Below, piece by piece: positions 50,226-60,987 of a DNA stretch of 64,000 bases. A program made the translations under genes and the position numbers. The notes below the pieces were generated by a model. It worked only from the letters and a program-made list of their open reading frames with translations. It searched no databases and had not been told where the DNA came from. This DNA is from Cyclina sinensis (lineage: Eukaryota; Mollusca; Bivalvia; Venerida; Veneridae). Positions within the stretch are counted from its first letter, which is position 1. Each line of letters starts with the position of its first letter. The DNA lies in assembly GCA_012932295.1 (NCBI GenBank), contig JAAONU010000006.1:33382882-33446881 (forward strand), read 5' to 3'.

Positions 50226-50830
50226 TAGAGGACCAAATGGTCCTGGGTCACTCACCTGAAAGGAAACTATCAAACAACTGGTGGGGTGGAGTGGCACCTA
50301 AGGCATGCCTCAAATGGAAGACAGTTCAAATACCACATCAGATATCAAAAAATATTTATAAACCAAAAAATGACCCCAGGGACATTATTTGAACAAACTA
50401 GGTAGAGATCCACTAGACAATGCTTCATGACAAATTTTGAAACTCTAGGCCTTGTGGTTTCAGACAAGAAGATTTTTTAAGATTTTCTTCTTTATTGCTA
50501 TGTAAAACTTGTGACCCATCAAGTGGGACCAATATAGTGACCCCAGGGTTTGAACAAAGTTGGTTGAGGTTTACTAGACAATGCTCCAGGACAAATTTCA
50601 GACCTCTGGGCTTAGCAGTTTTAGACAAGAAGATTTTTAAAGTTTTTTTTCTTATTGCCATAGCAACCGAGTTCTTCATGCAAGGAACATACATTCCTGT
50701 AAAGTTTTATCATCTTTCACCTTCTGGTTAAGGAGGAGATATTGTTTAAAGTAAAAAGTTGACAATGCAAGACAGACCCAGGGCAAACACAAAAGCTCAT
50801 CTTGAGCACAAAGTGTTCAGGTGAGCTAAC
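50226..50830. repeat. AGCTCACCT-family element
   Basis: The left hairpin AGGACCA-AA-TGGTCCT at 50,229-50,244 is followed by GTCACTCACCTGAA. The interior has GACCCCAGGGACATTATTTG and TTTCAGACAAGAAGATTTTT. The right end AAGCTCATCTTGAGCACAAAGTGTTCAGGTGAGCT folds on itself. Opposite-strand frames at 50,425-50,731 are repeat-derived. Confidence 0.8.
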
Positions 50831-50948
50831 ATAAAAATTGCAGAAAGAACTTTCTTTATTATACTTCTTTTAAGAATATGTGGACTAATTTTACTGTAAT
50901 TAAAACAATGCATTTGGCTGAAAACCCACTTGACGATGAAATAAATAA

Positions 50949-51842
50949 GAGCCGGTCAAACCGGGTGATGCTCCCCAAATAGGTTTTGGACATAGAATAG
51001 TGTGTCCATAAAGTTTTTGCCAAATTCAGCATAAAGATATTACGTTATTGGTGGTTGCTGAAAAAGGTTAAAACTGTTTAAATATGCAATGAAGAATGTA
51101 AGACAGTTACCATTTTATTCTTTATTTTTCAACTCAGACAGTGGCAGTCCTATCCAGACAGTGTTATGGTCACTGAAGTAGGCTGGTGACAGGTAAACTA
51201 GAGGTTTTTGCATTGATACCTCCTGTAGTTTCAGAGTTATGTCCCGGACAAAGTTCAAAGTGTAAAAATGAACAAAGGGCAATAACTAAAAAATTAGGCA
51301 AAATTTGGATGGACGGACGGACGGACGGACGGAGCAGTGACTATATGCTCTCCCTTCTGGAACAAAGGGCAATAACTAAAAAATTAGGCAACGCAGAGTT
51401 ATGGTTCTTATGCATTGCACTTCTACTCAATAAAATCTATCTACCTACAAAGTTTCTTGTTGATACTTCTTGTAGTTTCAGAGTTATGTCCCGGACAAGA
51501 AAATTTGGACGACAGATGGACGGACGTTCAGACATATGGACGGACAATCTACCTACAAAGTTTCTTGTTGATACCTCTTGTAGTTTCAGAGTTATGTCCT
51601 GGACAAAGTTCAAAGTGTAAAAATGAACAAAGGGCAATAACTCAAAAATTAAGCAATGCAAAGTTATGGTTCTTATGCACTGCACTTATACTCAATAAGA
51701 TCTATCTACCTACAAAGTTTCTTGTTGATACTTTTTGTAGTTTCAGAGTTATGCCCCGGACAAGAAAATGCAACGGACGAACGGATGGACAGACATATGG
51801 ACGGACAAAGCGGCCACAATATGCTCTCCCTTTTCAGAAACA
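50949..51842 (+). mobile_element. Pearl-like element, GCCGGT-start family, copy 2
   Basis: The left end AGCCGGTCAAACCGGGTGATGCTCCCC has a 5 bp hairpin. The body matches 29,060-29,340 closely. It carries two GGACGGAC microsatellite blocks (51,310-51,335; 51,520-51,545) plus a third (51,773-51,810). Each follows an array-unit end, so at least one unit-plus-microsatellite module was duplicated. It ends TATGCTCTCCCTTTTCAGAAACAG. The 143- and 144-codon frames here are in-frame reads through repeat units, not genes. Confidence 0.8.
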
Positions 51843-51964
51843 GTAAACACTGTGTGATTTTTATATAGATATTTATTGGCTTTAGTCTAAAAATGCATTA
51901 GACTTAACATAGCATTTGTTTTCTCACAATAATATATAATTATTTTGTAAAAATGTTATAAACT

Positions 51965-53245
51965 TACAACAGCCACCGAAATAATCCAGTGTCTTTTAAA
52001 GGTCTGATTAAAGCAAATTGTATATTTAAACTGATAATTATTGTTATCACAAGTAATAGAAAAATCCAATAGTCACCTTTTTGTAACTTGTTGGCAGTGA
52101 AACACAATGTGACAAACACATCTGATATCTCCAATACCTAGTAATAGAGAGTTTGTTTAGTATGATCGAAGGACAGCAGGTTCAATATGATCTGCGACTA
52201 AAAAATATCTGTCTCATCAGAAACTTTATGTTAAGAAGTTTCTGTGATCAGAATCTAGAAAATACTTTATGGAACATCACAGGCAAATGAATGAAAATCT
52301 GCCACTGAAAATAACCGCGAATAAAATATGTATATAGAAAAATGGTAATTTGTCTTTTACAATAAGGGATAAAAACATACTTCATGCAACTGAGAGAATG
52401 ACAAACTTTCAGTGAGACCAAGGCTTAAATGTATCTATAACCTTTAATTTTGATAATTTTTTAAACTTTTATGTCCTGATATTTGATAACGCGGTGATTT
52501 CTTAATTTAGACTGACTCCGTCTGGAAAATAATTGAAATCATAGCATGCTTCAACATTTTCATCCTAAGAAATGACAGTTTTAATCAAAAGTGTCTAGAA
52601 GATATACACATACTAAATAAAATAATTCAGAATACACTGACAAATTTCGTAATTTGTTTCTTTTTTAATGGAACAGACTGAACATCTTTTCAAGACAAAC
52701 TTTATTCATAATTTGTATCAATTTCCTTTCAAGATTTTATAAATACACACGTAAAAATTATGTCAAAGCTATTACTGCCCATTATCTAGCAAATAAACTT
52801 CTTGATCAGTTTGTTAAAAACTTATCTAAGGATCTTAGTGTTGACAGACATATGACCCAAGTTAAAAACTTGCTTAAATATATAAAGCGCAAGACGTGTC
52901 TTGCAAATAAACTCCTTTTTTTACTTTCTTTTTAAAGACTTTTTTCTTTATCATACCTATCAAAACAAATTAAATTATTTGAATACAAATGATAGACAAT
53001 TTCAGCCTTTCAAAGATTAAAAAAGCTCTTTCAGACTGCAAGCAAGAAATCCTCCAAAGTATTAACCTTTTTATTCTCCCAGACTGCTGTTATGCATACA
53101 AAGTCAATTAAAAAGAATGCTGACACTACCAGAATCTAAAGAATATAAGATACCTGAAGCAAAATAATATTCAGAATGTCAGAGGGAAAGAAGCAAATAA
53201 GTCTACTTGAAAATCAAGACCAAAATACTGAATGTTCAGTGCTTA
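51965..53245 (+). repeat. Segmental duplication block, copy 2
   Basis: Paralogue of 44,035-47,610. Collinear islands are 51,965-52,265, 52,690-53,118 and 53,119-53,245. The copy lacks the AGCTCACCT-family elements found in copy 1 between these islands, so copy 1 is longer because of later insertions. No coding content. Confidence 0.7.
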
Positions 53246-53278
53246 AAGTATTTGACACATTTAAAGTCAAAACAAGAA

Positions 53279-53379
53279 CCTAGTCTTTCATGGACAAAAT
53301 ATTACATTGTCAAACAACCTAGTCTTTCATGGACAAAATATTACATTGTCAAACAACCTAGTCTTTCATGGACAAAATA
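53279..53379. repeat. 39 bp tandem repeat, 2.6 copies
   Basis: CCTAGTCTTTCATGGACAAAAT starts at 53,279, 53,318 and 53,357 with identical sequence. The last copy runs straight into an AGCTCACCT-family element. Confidence 0.95.
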
Positions 53380-54930
53380 GCTCCAGGCCTTGCGGTTTCT
53401 GACAAGAAAATTTTTAAAGATTTTCCTATATAACTCTATGTAAAACATGTGACCCCTAAGGCGAAGCCAATTTTGACCCAGGGGCCATGTTTTGAACAAT
53501 CTTGGTAGAGGTCTACTAGACAATGCTGCATACCAAATATCTAAGCTCCATGTGTTGTGGTTTCTGACAAGAAAATTTTTGAAGTTTTCCCTATGTAACT
53601 CTATGTAAAATCAAGTGACCCCCAGGGCGGGGCCAGTTTTGACCCCAGCGTCATAATTTGGACAATCTTGGTAGAGGTCCATTAGATGATGCCTCATACC
53701 AAATATCTCAGCTCCAGGCCTTGTGGTTTTTGAGAAGAAGATTTTTAAAGTTTTTTCTTGTTTTTGCCATGGCAACAAGAGTTCTGCATGGAATTGAATT
53801 CTTTGAATAACTTTGGAAGAGTTTCATGCAAGGAACATCCCATGTAAGTTTCATTGAATTTGGCCCAGTGGTTTCAGAGGAGATTGTCGTTTGAATGAAA
53901 TTGTCGACACACCGGACAATGGGGTATGACAAAAGCTCCCTCTGGCACTTTGTGCCAGGTGAGCTAAAAATCTTAGGTCTAATATTCATTATATCTCATA
54001 GGAAGATTTTCGAAGATTCAATATTTTACATAAATAGGACCTAAGGGATTGGGCCAAGTTTGACACCAGGCAGCTCCATGCAAAAAATCTTAGGTCTAAA
54101 ATTTACAATGTCTTACAAAAAGATTTTCAAAGATTCAATATTTTACACAAAATAGGACCCCAGGGTTGGTTCCAATTTTGACCCCTGGGATATGGCGAAG
54201 GACCTCTAGCTGATGCTCTATGTAAAATATCTCAGTTCTAGGCCTTGTCGATTCAGACATGAATATTTTTGAAGTCTTCAAGGTATAAGCTTATGTAAAA
54301 TCAAGTCACCATGGGGCAGGGCCATTAATGACCCCTGGGGCATAATTTGAACAATCTTGGTAGAGGACCTCAAGCTGATGCTCCTTCAGACTATGCAAAA
54401 AATCTTAGCCTTTGGCTTAATGGTTTCAGACAAGAAGATTTTTTTAAGGTTTTCCTTATATATACCCGTATATATGTCCAAGTAAAATCAAGTGATAAAT
54501 TTTGACCCAAGGGGCATAATTTGAGCAAACTTGGTAGAGAACCTCTAGCTAATGTTCCAAAAATATCTAAGTTCTAGGCCTTGTGGTCTCAGACAAGAAG
54601 ATTTTTTTTAAGGTTTTACCTATATAAGCTTATGTAAAATCAACTGAGCCCAGGGCAGTGCCAATTTTGACCCTAGGGGCATAATTTGAATAAACTTGGT
54701 AGAGGTCCATTAGAAAATGCTTCATACAAAATCTTCAGGCTCAGGGCTTAATACTTTTTGACAAGAACATTTTTTTAAATTCTTCCTTCTTGTTGCTTAC
54801 CTGAGTTCTGCTTGGAATTAAGTTCTTTGAACAACTTTGGTAGAGCTTTATGCAAGGAATATACCAGACAAGTGTCATCAAAGTTGGCTTAGTGGTATAG
54901 GAGGAGAAGTCATTTAAGTCAGCACAAGAC
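53380..54930. repeat. AGCTCACCT-family elements, two in tandem, second truncated
   Basis: The first runs to the right-end hairpin at about 53,935-53,968 (GGCAC-TTT-GTGCC core inside AGCTC...GAGCT). The second begins without a recognisable left end, carries several units (TTTTGACCC, CATAATTTGAACAA, CTTGGTAGAGG) and stops near 54,930 at GAGAAGTCATTTAAGTCA, lacking the terminal hairpin. Confidence 0.7.
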
Positions 54931-54961
54931 TACTTTTGATTCAAAACAATCGTTCCATCTA

Positions 54962-55171
54962 TTAACCCTTAACCTGCTGGAACCGAAAGTGATTAGCCTT
55001 TGCCACCAGTATAGAGCCAGGCCAGCCTGCACATCCATGCAGTCTGACCAGGCTCTATACTGTTGGTAGCTCCATTTTTGTATTTTGATATTGAAATCCC
55101 TTAAACTTTGGAGTGTTCCAATTTCAAAGCTGGGCAAATCCATTACAAAAATTCAGCATGTTCAGGGTTAA
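54962..55171. mobile_element. Hairpin-rich MITE, copy 3 (210 bp)
   Basis: The ends TTAACCCTTAACCTGCTGG and CAGCATGTTCAGGGTTAA are inverted counterparts. The interior foldback pairs CCAGTATAGAGCC-type sequence with GGCTCTATACTG around GCACATCCATGCAG. Same family as 13,004-13,218. It lies 46 bp before the LTR retrotransposon. Confidence 0.75.
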
Positions 55172-55217
55172 GCTAATGTCCCAGTTTCAAACTTGTCCTG
55201 AAGATTATCAAAAGGAA

Positions 55218-55566
55218 TGTCGTGAATGTCACGATTTTGGTTAATGTCCCGCCGGTGCGTGACTACCGGTGGTGTTGGTGTCGGCGGTGCCGGCCGTCGG
55301 TGTGCATGTTTTTCTTGTTTTTCCATGCTTTTTATGTGATTTGGTCTACTTATGTAATGTAACTCGCATATAAGTTGCAACATTTTTCTTTTTTTTGAGC
55401 TCTTTTCAGTTAGTTTGATATGTTACATACAAAATAAATACATTATAACATGGAAAAAATTTCATTGGGAAACTGATTACTTTTACTTGGATTTTATATA
55501 GCTCTCCCGAAGTTTGGTTTTTAAAATGTGTGTTAAAATTCCAATGTGGTCTAAAACGTCGCCACA
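55218..55566 (+). repeat. 5' LTR (349 bp)
   Basis: Begins TGTCGTGAATGTCACGA, which holds a perfect inverted repeat TCGTGA-ATG-TCACGA (55,220-55,234). A GGTG/GCCGG-rich block at 55,250-55,300 follows. A TATA-like CATATAAG lies at 55,367-55,374 and an AATAAA signal at 55,433-55,438. About 8 bases in the GC-rich block are missing from the 3' LTR, along with some 17 substitutions. Confidence 0.95.
55367..55374 (+). promoter_or_regulatory. Putative LTR TATA box
   Basis: CATATAAG lies about two-fifths into the 5' LTR. The same place in the 3' LTR reads TATATAAG (62,590-62,597). It precedes the AATAAA by 60-70 bases, a normal U3-R layout. Confidence 0.5.
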
Positions 55567-55571
55567 TTGTT

Positions 55572-55589
55572 TGGTGCCAGAACCCGGGA
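55572..55589 (+). other. Primer binding site
   Basis: TGGTGCCAGAACCCGGGA starts 5 bases after the 5' LTR. The TGG start is the complement of a tRNA 3' CCA end, as expected for reverse transcription priming. I did not assign the tRNA. Confidence 0.75.
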
Positions 55590-55763
55590 ATAGTCGGAAA
55601 AATGAAAGTGCAACTGGAAAATAAAATTTCATGTGTTAAATTAAAGGTTTAAAGAAAATTAAAACGCAAGTGTTTAAAGTTGTTGAACGTTTCGACAATA
55701 AAAGCGGTGCGAACGAGATACAGGAATACTTTGAATGTGGAGATAGAAGCAGCTTGACGTTTC

Positions 55764-57749
55764 ATGTCTGCTGAAAGTTTTGAAAGGGATCCAGTAGTGG
55801 TTGGAAATAAAATTATAAAGTTGCTTAAATGTTACAGTGAAAAATTGGAAGTTCAAATGGGTAAATTAACAGATGCCATTGGCGAAAGTGATTCTGAAAA
55901 AGAGAAAATAGTTGACGAAGATTGTGAGTTATTGAGAGTAGCTGAAAACTGTCTGACTGATTTAGAGCAATTCATTGAAATCATAAGATTGAAGAAAGGT
56001 GTAGTGACTTCAGATGAAAGGGGCTCTGAAGTCCGAACCGAAAATAGCAGGTTAATAGATTTGCAAGAACAAATGCAACAGTTAATGTTAAAACAATTAC
56101 AGCAACAAAAGGAACAAAAGGAATATCATGAAAGGGGTTCTGTTAAATTACCAAAACTTGATCTGTGCACATTCAATGGCAATAAATTAAAATGGACCCA
56201 GTTCTGGGATGCATTCGAATGCACAGTTCACAACAACAGGAAATTGTCACAAATAGAAAAGTTTAATTATCTACAAACAAAGGTAGTTGGGGAAGCTAGA
56301 CATGCCATTTCTGGACTAGCATTGTCAAATGAAACTTACGAAGTCGCAGTAGGCATTCTAAAAGAGTGCTTTGGAAATCCGCAGGAAGCCCTGGATTTAC
56401 ATTATCGTAAATTGATAAATATCGCATCACCAAGTACAAAAGTCGAAAGTTAAAGGGCTTTTTTGAATGAGGTAAAAAGGCATCTACGCAGTTTACAAGT
56501 GTTGAATGAAAATGTTGATCAACACGTGTTTGTTTCAATGATTCGCTCAAAGCTTCCAGGAGAAGTATTAAAGCAGATTGAGTTAAACAAAGGGTCAAAA
56601 GAACAATGGATGGTGCACAAACTTAGGGATGTTCTATGCGAATATGTATTAGCATGTGAAAGGGCTGAAAATAAAGAAGAAAGTAAACCGCATACGGAAA
56701 TTCAACGAGGATACATGTCCAAATTTCGAAAACACGACGACAAGTCACATTTTAGAGTAAATCCTCAACAGAGAAGTGAAAGGCCAGTGAATAAACCTGT
56801 GGCTTCAGCTGAAGCATTGGCAGCCAGTGTGAAACGGACAACCTCTGGCGATATAAAGGATCGATGTAGGTACTGCAGCGAACGCCACTGGAGCGATGAG
56901 TGCACAAAGTTTAAAACAATTGAAGAACATAAAAGACAGTTACGTGGATCCTGTTTTAAATGCTTGAAAGAAGGACATATGTCCACAGAACGCAAATCAA
57001 AGAAAGCGTGTGTGAACTGTGGTGAAATGAATAAACATCACAGAAGTCTTTGTCCGAAGAAATTCGAAATAAGACCAACAGGTGTGCACCTTTCGGAAGA
57101 AATAAATGGCGAATACCAAATGGATCAAAATATTCCAGTGGTAGACCATGTTCTTGTTTCTTCAGATCAAATGGTGTTAATGCAAACGGCGCAAACAAAA
57201 TTATGCGGCGGTGACAGATCAGAGAGTGAAATGGTACGTATATTGTTTGATTCGGGGTCTCAAAGGACATATGTCACCGAAAGGTTAGCCAAGAAATTGT
57301 GTTTGAAATCAGAGGACGAGCAGGAGTTACGTCTTGTGACCTTTGGATCTGAAAATACCAAAGTAATTAAAACAAAGTCAGTTAGAGTAAGTGTCAAGTT
57401 GAAAAATGGTTCATACATGAATTTAGTCGCAAATGTTGTACCTACTATTAGTGGCTCAATGCAGAGAAATCCTGTGATTAATTCGCTTACCAAACCAATG
57501 CAAGAATTAGTGAATAGTGTTGAACTTGCAGATACAATTCCCTCAGTGAAAGAACAATCAACAATTGAAGTTTTGATTGGAAACGATTACTATCTAGATT
57601 TTGTGTTACCACAAAGAACTGAAGTTCATCCTGGTTTGTATTTATTAGCCTCCAAGTTAGGATGGATTTTAACGGGTAGGATTACTGAAGTGGAAAAAAA
57701 AAGTGATACTGTCAACATGTTTGTGTTGAGTACGGCACCGACGTCATAA
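55764..57749 (+). pseudogene. gag-pol: BEL gag and aspartic protease region, one internal stop
   Basis: The start ATG is at 55,764 after a ~175 bp leader. Residues 97-122 are Gln-rich and probably coiled-coil. From residue 129 (LPKLDLCTFNGN) the sequence follows the DUF1759 Gag pattern of BEL/Pao elements. A TAA at 56,451-56,453 interrupts the frame, which then continues unchanged. Zinc knuckles span about 56,865-57,053: a CX2CX3HX4C box, a CX2CX4H box whose final Cys is replaced by Arg, and a third CX2C...HH...C box. The protease active site is DSGSQRTYV (Asp at 57,249), the DUF1758 pattern. The frame ends at TAA 57,747, where homology moves to another frame. Confidence 0.9.
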
Positions 57750-58902
57750 AGAATTGTGCGTTCTCAAGCATAGATAATGTGTTGCCGACCAAACCAGATT
57801 TAGAAGATTTCTGGAACGTTGAGTCCATAGGCATTACAGATAAAGTCGAGGAGTGTAATGCTGATATTGCTATGCAGTCTTTTAAAGACACCTTGAAATT
57901 TGAAAATGGACGGTACTATGTTACTTGGCCATGGCGCAATGAAGAGTTTGAGTTACCAGAAAACAAAGAGTTAGCTTTAGGTGTTCTGAAGTTGACAGTA
58001 TCGCGTATGAGCAACAAACCACAGCTCATGAAAAGTTACAACACCGTAATTGAAGATCAGCTCAGGAAAGGAATAATTGAAAAGGTGAACCACAAAGGTC
58101 TAGATGGAATGACATCACATCACGCTGTGGTCACTCCACACAAAACAACTACAAAATTATGTATAGTCTATGATGCTTCAGCCAAGACACGAAAGGAAAA
58201 CAAAAGTTTGAACGGGTGCTTATATCGTGGTCCGGTGATTCTGCAACATCTCTGTGGAATATTGATGCGGTTTCGTTTGCACAAAGTAGCTCTTGTTGCA
58301 GACATTGAAAAGGCGTTTTTACAGATAGGGTTACAATTAGATCAAAGGGACGTTACAAGATTTCTGTGGTTAAAGGACAACCAAGTGGTGAATTCGAGTA
58401 AAATACAGGAGTATTGCTTTTGTAGGGTCCCATTTAGTGTTATCTCTGAAGTCCATTCTTGCTAGGTGCAACGGTGCAAAGTCATATGGACACTTACGAT
58501 TCTAAACTAGCCAAACAGGTGAACGACAATATGTACGTGGACAACTTGATAACTGGAACAAAAAATGACAGCAAAGCAATTCATTTCTACAAGGAAGTAA
58601 AATCAATGTTCAAAGAAGCCTCAATGAATTTACGGGAATGGATATCCAACAGTGAAATTGTATACAGTTACATACCTGACGGTGATAGAGCTGTGTCTGA
58701 GTTTATGCCAGTGTTGGGGTTGGGTTGGAATCCAAAGGATGATACAATCTCCTTAAAGCCATCTGAAACCATTCATGTTAAACATTCAACTAAAAGGTTA
58801 ATACTCAAAAGTGTAGCATCAAAGTTTGATCCCTTAGGATTATTTTCGCCAGTTCTCCTTAATGAAAAATTACTGATTCAGCGGCTGTGGCAGAAGGGTT
58901 TG
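57740..58902 (+). pseudogene. gag-pol: BEL reverse transcriptase, frameshifted
   Basis: After a frameshift near 57,740 the RT reads LPTKPDLEDFW onward. It includes SHHAVVTPHK, LCIVYDASAKT, and the first catalytic Asp in ALVADIEKAFLQIGLQ (58,301). A second frameshift falls near 58,440, inside the RT palm, after CRVPF. The YVDD-box equivalent is YVDN at 58,534-58,545; the last Asp is Asn, a variant I believe occurs in some BEL/Pao elements. The following block with VLGLGWNPKDD and KFDPLGLFSPVLL is the RT-RNase H connection (Peptidase_A17 profile region). A third frameshift occurs near 58,900. Confidence 0.9.
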
Positions 58903-59382
58903 ATTGGGACGATCCAGTTTCAGAGGAAGATGTATTACAATGGAATATGATTGAAAGTGATTTTGAAAAATTATCAAGTCATAAAGTAAAGAGATGTGTC
59001 ACAAGTGATCACGAAAAGGGATTGAATTACAGTCTAATGTGTTTTTGTGACGCATCCCAAAAAGCGTATTCTGCAGCAGTTTATCTACTACACAGTACCA
59101 CCAACGGAGTTAAGGTGGAGCTTATATTTTCTAAATCAAGGTTAGCTCCTGTGAAAGGTATGACAATCCCTAAACTCGAAATAATGGCAGTTCAGTTAGA
59201 TGCATGAAGTTTGCTCAGTGTCAGTTTTAACTGCCTTTGGAACATCTCCGCCTATATACAGATTCACAATGCGTTTTACAATGGATTTCATCAAACAAGG
59301 ATTTACCGGTATTTGTGAAAAACAGAGTCAATGAAATCAAGTCGCACGGAGAAATTACATTCTCATATGTCAGTTGCCCATT
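58903..59382 (+). pseudogene. gag-pol: BEL RNase H domain, broken
   Basis: CFCDASQKAYSAAVYL (first RNase H Asp) and IPKLEIMAVQLDA are followed by TGA at 59,205-59,207. A frameshift near 59,225 precedes the hallmark LYTDSQCVLQW (around 59,252-59,284) and VFVKNRVNEIKSHGEI. The segment between the expected tyrosine-valine end of the domain (SYVS) and the next conserved block is missing: the usual NPAD motif and the following Trp-rich linker are absent, so an internal deletion sits at about 59,370-59,385. The tail of RNase H is therefore lost. Confidence 0.85.
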
Positions 59383-60987
59383 TTGAAATTGACTGCAAAC
59401 ATTACTCTTCGTTGTCAAAACTTATACGTGTTACGACATATGCACGGAGATTCATAACTAATTTGAAAAGGGGTGGCAATAAATTAATTGGACCCCTAAC
59501 AACTTCTGAAATTCGCTCAGGGGAAACCTCGTTGATTGTGCACATTCAATGAAAACACCACAGTGATGTGGTATCAGCAATCAGTGATAAAAAGTCAAAC
59601 AACCTACAACGCCAGTTAGGTATATTTCTGGATTCTGATGGTATTATACGTTTTAGGGGAAGGTTACAATATGCAGAGCTTAGTGAAAGTTCGTGACATC
59701 CTATACTTATGCCTAGAAAAGAAAGGTACACACAGTTGTTGATTAAAAAACATCATGTTGGGATAATGCATTGCGGTGTGTCGCAAACGTTAAGTAATCT
59801 GCGCTACAAATACTGGATACCTCAAGGAAGGGCCACGGTTAAATCAGTGCTTCGTCAGTGTGGTGTATGTCACCATTATGAAGGTGGACCGTACAAGGTT
59901 CCAGATATGCCACCGTTGCCTAAATTGCACGTTACACCATCACTGCCGTTTACAAATACAGGTCTGGATTACTTAGGCCCCTTATAATGTGAAATCATCT
60001 GGTGAAAGAAAAAAAATCTGGGTATGTTTATTTACATGCTTGGTAACACGTGCCATACATTTAGAGCTAGTGGCAGATATATCGTCTGTCCAGTTCCTTC
60101 TTGCATTTAGAAGATTCATTGCCCAAAGAGGTGTTCCTTGTGTTGTAATTTCTGACAACGCGTTGCAATTCAAAACAGTGATTTGCTTTGGAGTCGGATG
60201 TTAAAAAGTGAAAGTGTTCTTAGTTACATGTCCGAAAAGAAAATAAAGTGGCACTACATTGTTGAAAGAGCGCCGTGGTATAGTGGATTTTACAAACAGT
60301 TAGTTGGTCTCGTCAAAAGATCTTTATGCAAAACTCTTGGTCGTAAAATTGCTGACGCTCATTCAAATGACCACCATATTGAAAGAAATTGAAGCTGTGG
60401 TTAACGCAAGACCATTGGTGTATGTGGATGATGACATCAATTCCAATATAACAGTAACTCCAAGCCATTTTCTTACGTTAAATCCAAGAGTTAGTGCCCC
60501 TGAATGGGACAGTGATGAAAATGACACTAGTTACGTACCTTCAGAAAATTCTGCCGAAAAGTTGTTAGAAATGTGGCATAAGGGTAAGCAATTACTTGAT
60601 AAATTTTGGACAATCTGGAGAGATGAATATTTTTTGAGTTTGAGGGAAAGGACACAGACAAAGTTAAAAACTGCTAGAATTCAGGCCAACGTAGAACCTT
60701 GTGTAGGTGATGTAATTCTGGTAAAGGATGACCTTCCAAGGAGCTGTTGGAAAATGGGTAAAATAGCCACATTAATTAAGAGCAGTGATGGAAATATATG
60801 ATCAGCAGAAGTACAACTTCCTTCAGGACGTGTGATAAATCGATCTCTGACCCTTCTTTTCACGATACAGACCTCGGTGCAGCAGGAAAACTGCGCGGAA
60901 CATAGTGAAAATGTCAAGTTAAGTTCACCGCGAACAGTGTGCGAAGCTGCTAAACGTGCTGTAGAAAGGATTAAACAATGGATCTAA
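59383..60987 (+). pseudogene. gag-pol: BEL integrase, with stops and frameshifts
   Basis: YSSLSKLIRVTTYARRFITNL opens the pre-integrase linker. TGA codons interrupt at 59,550-59,552 and 59,694-59,696. The HHCC zinc-binding region (LLIKKHHVGIMHCGV ... CGVCHH) precedes the catalytic core: first Asp in TGLDYLGPL, frameshift at about 59,985, WVCLFTCLVTRAIHLE, second Asp in VVISDNALQF, frameshift at about 60,175, ERAPWYSGFYKQLVGLVKR, frameshift at about 60,370, then Glu in EIEAVVNARPL. The C-terminal DUF5641-type block (LRERTQTKL ... GDVILVKDD) is followed by a TGA at 60,799-60,801. Homology continues to TAA 60,985-60,987. Confidence 0.9.

Noticed and set aside
51186..51868. Two 143-144 codon frames, the longest outside the retrotransposon
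   Set aside because: They run through pearl-like units and (GGAC)n, giving Asp/Gly/Arg/Thr runs. The same phrases appear in other frames at 29,317-29,607.
55567..55763. Envelope-like or other upstream ORF in the retrotransposon leader
   Set aside because: No ORF of useful length. The region is the primer binding site and leader only.
56296..57493. Minus-strand frames of 76-104 codons opposite gag and protease
   Set aside because: Shadows of the real plus-strand gag-pol. No independent features.
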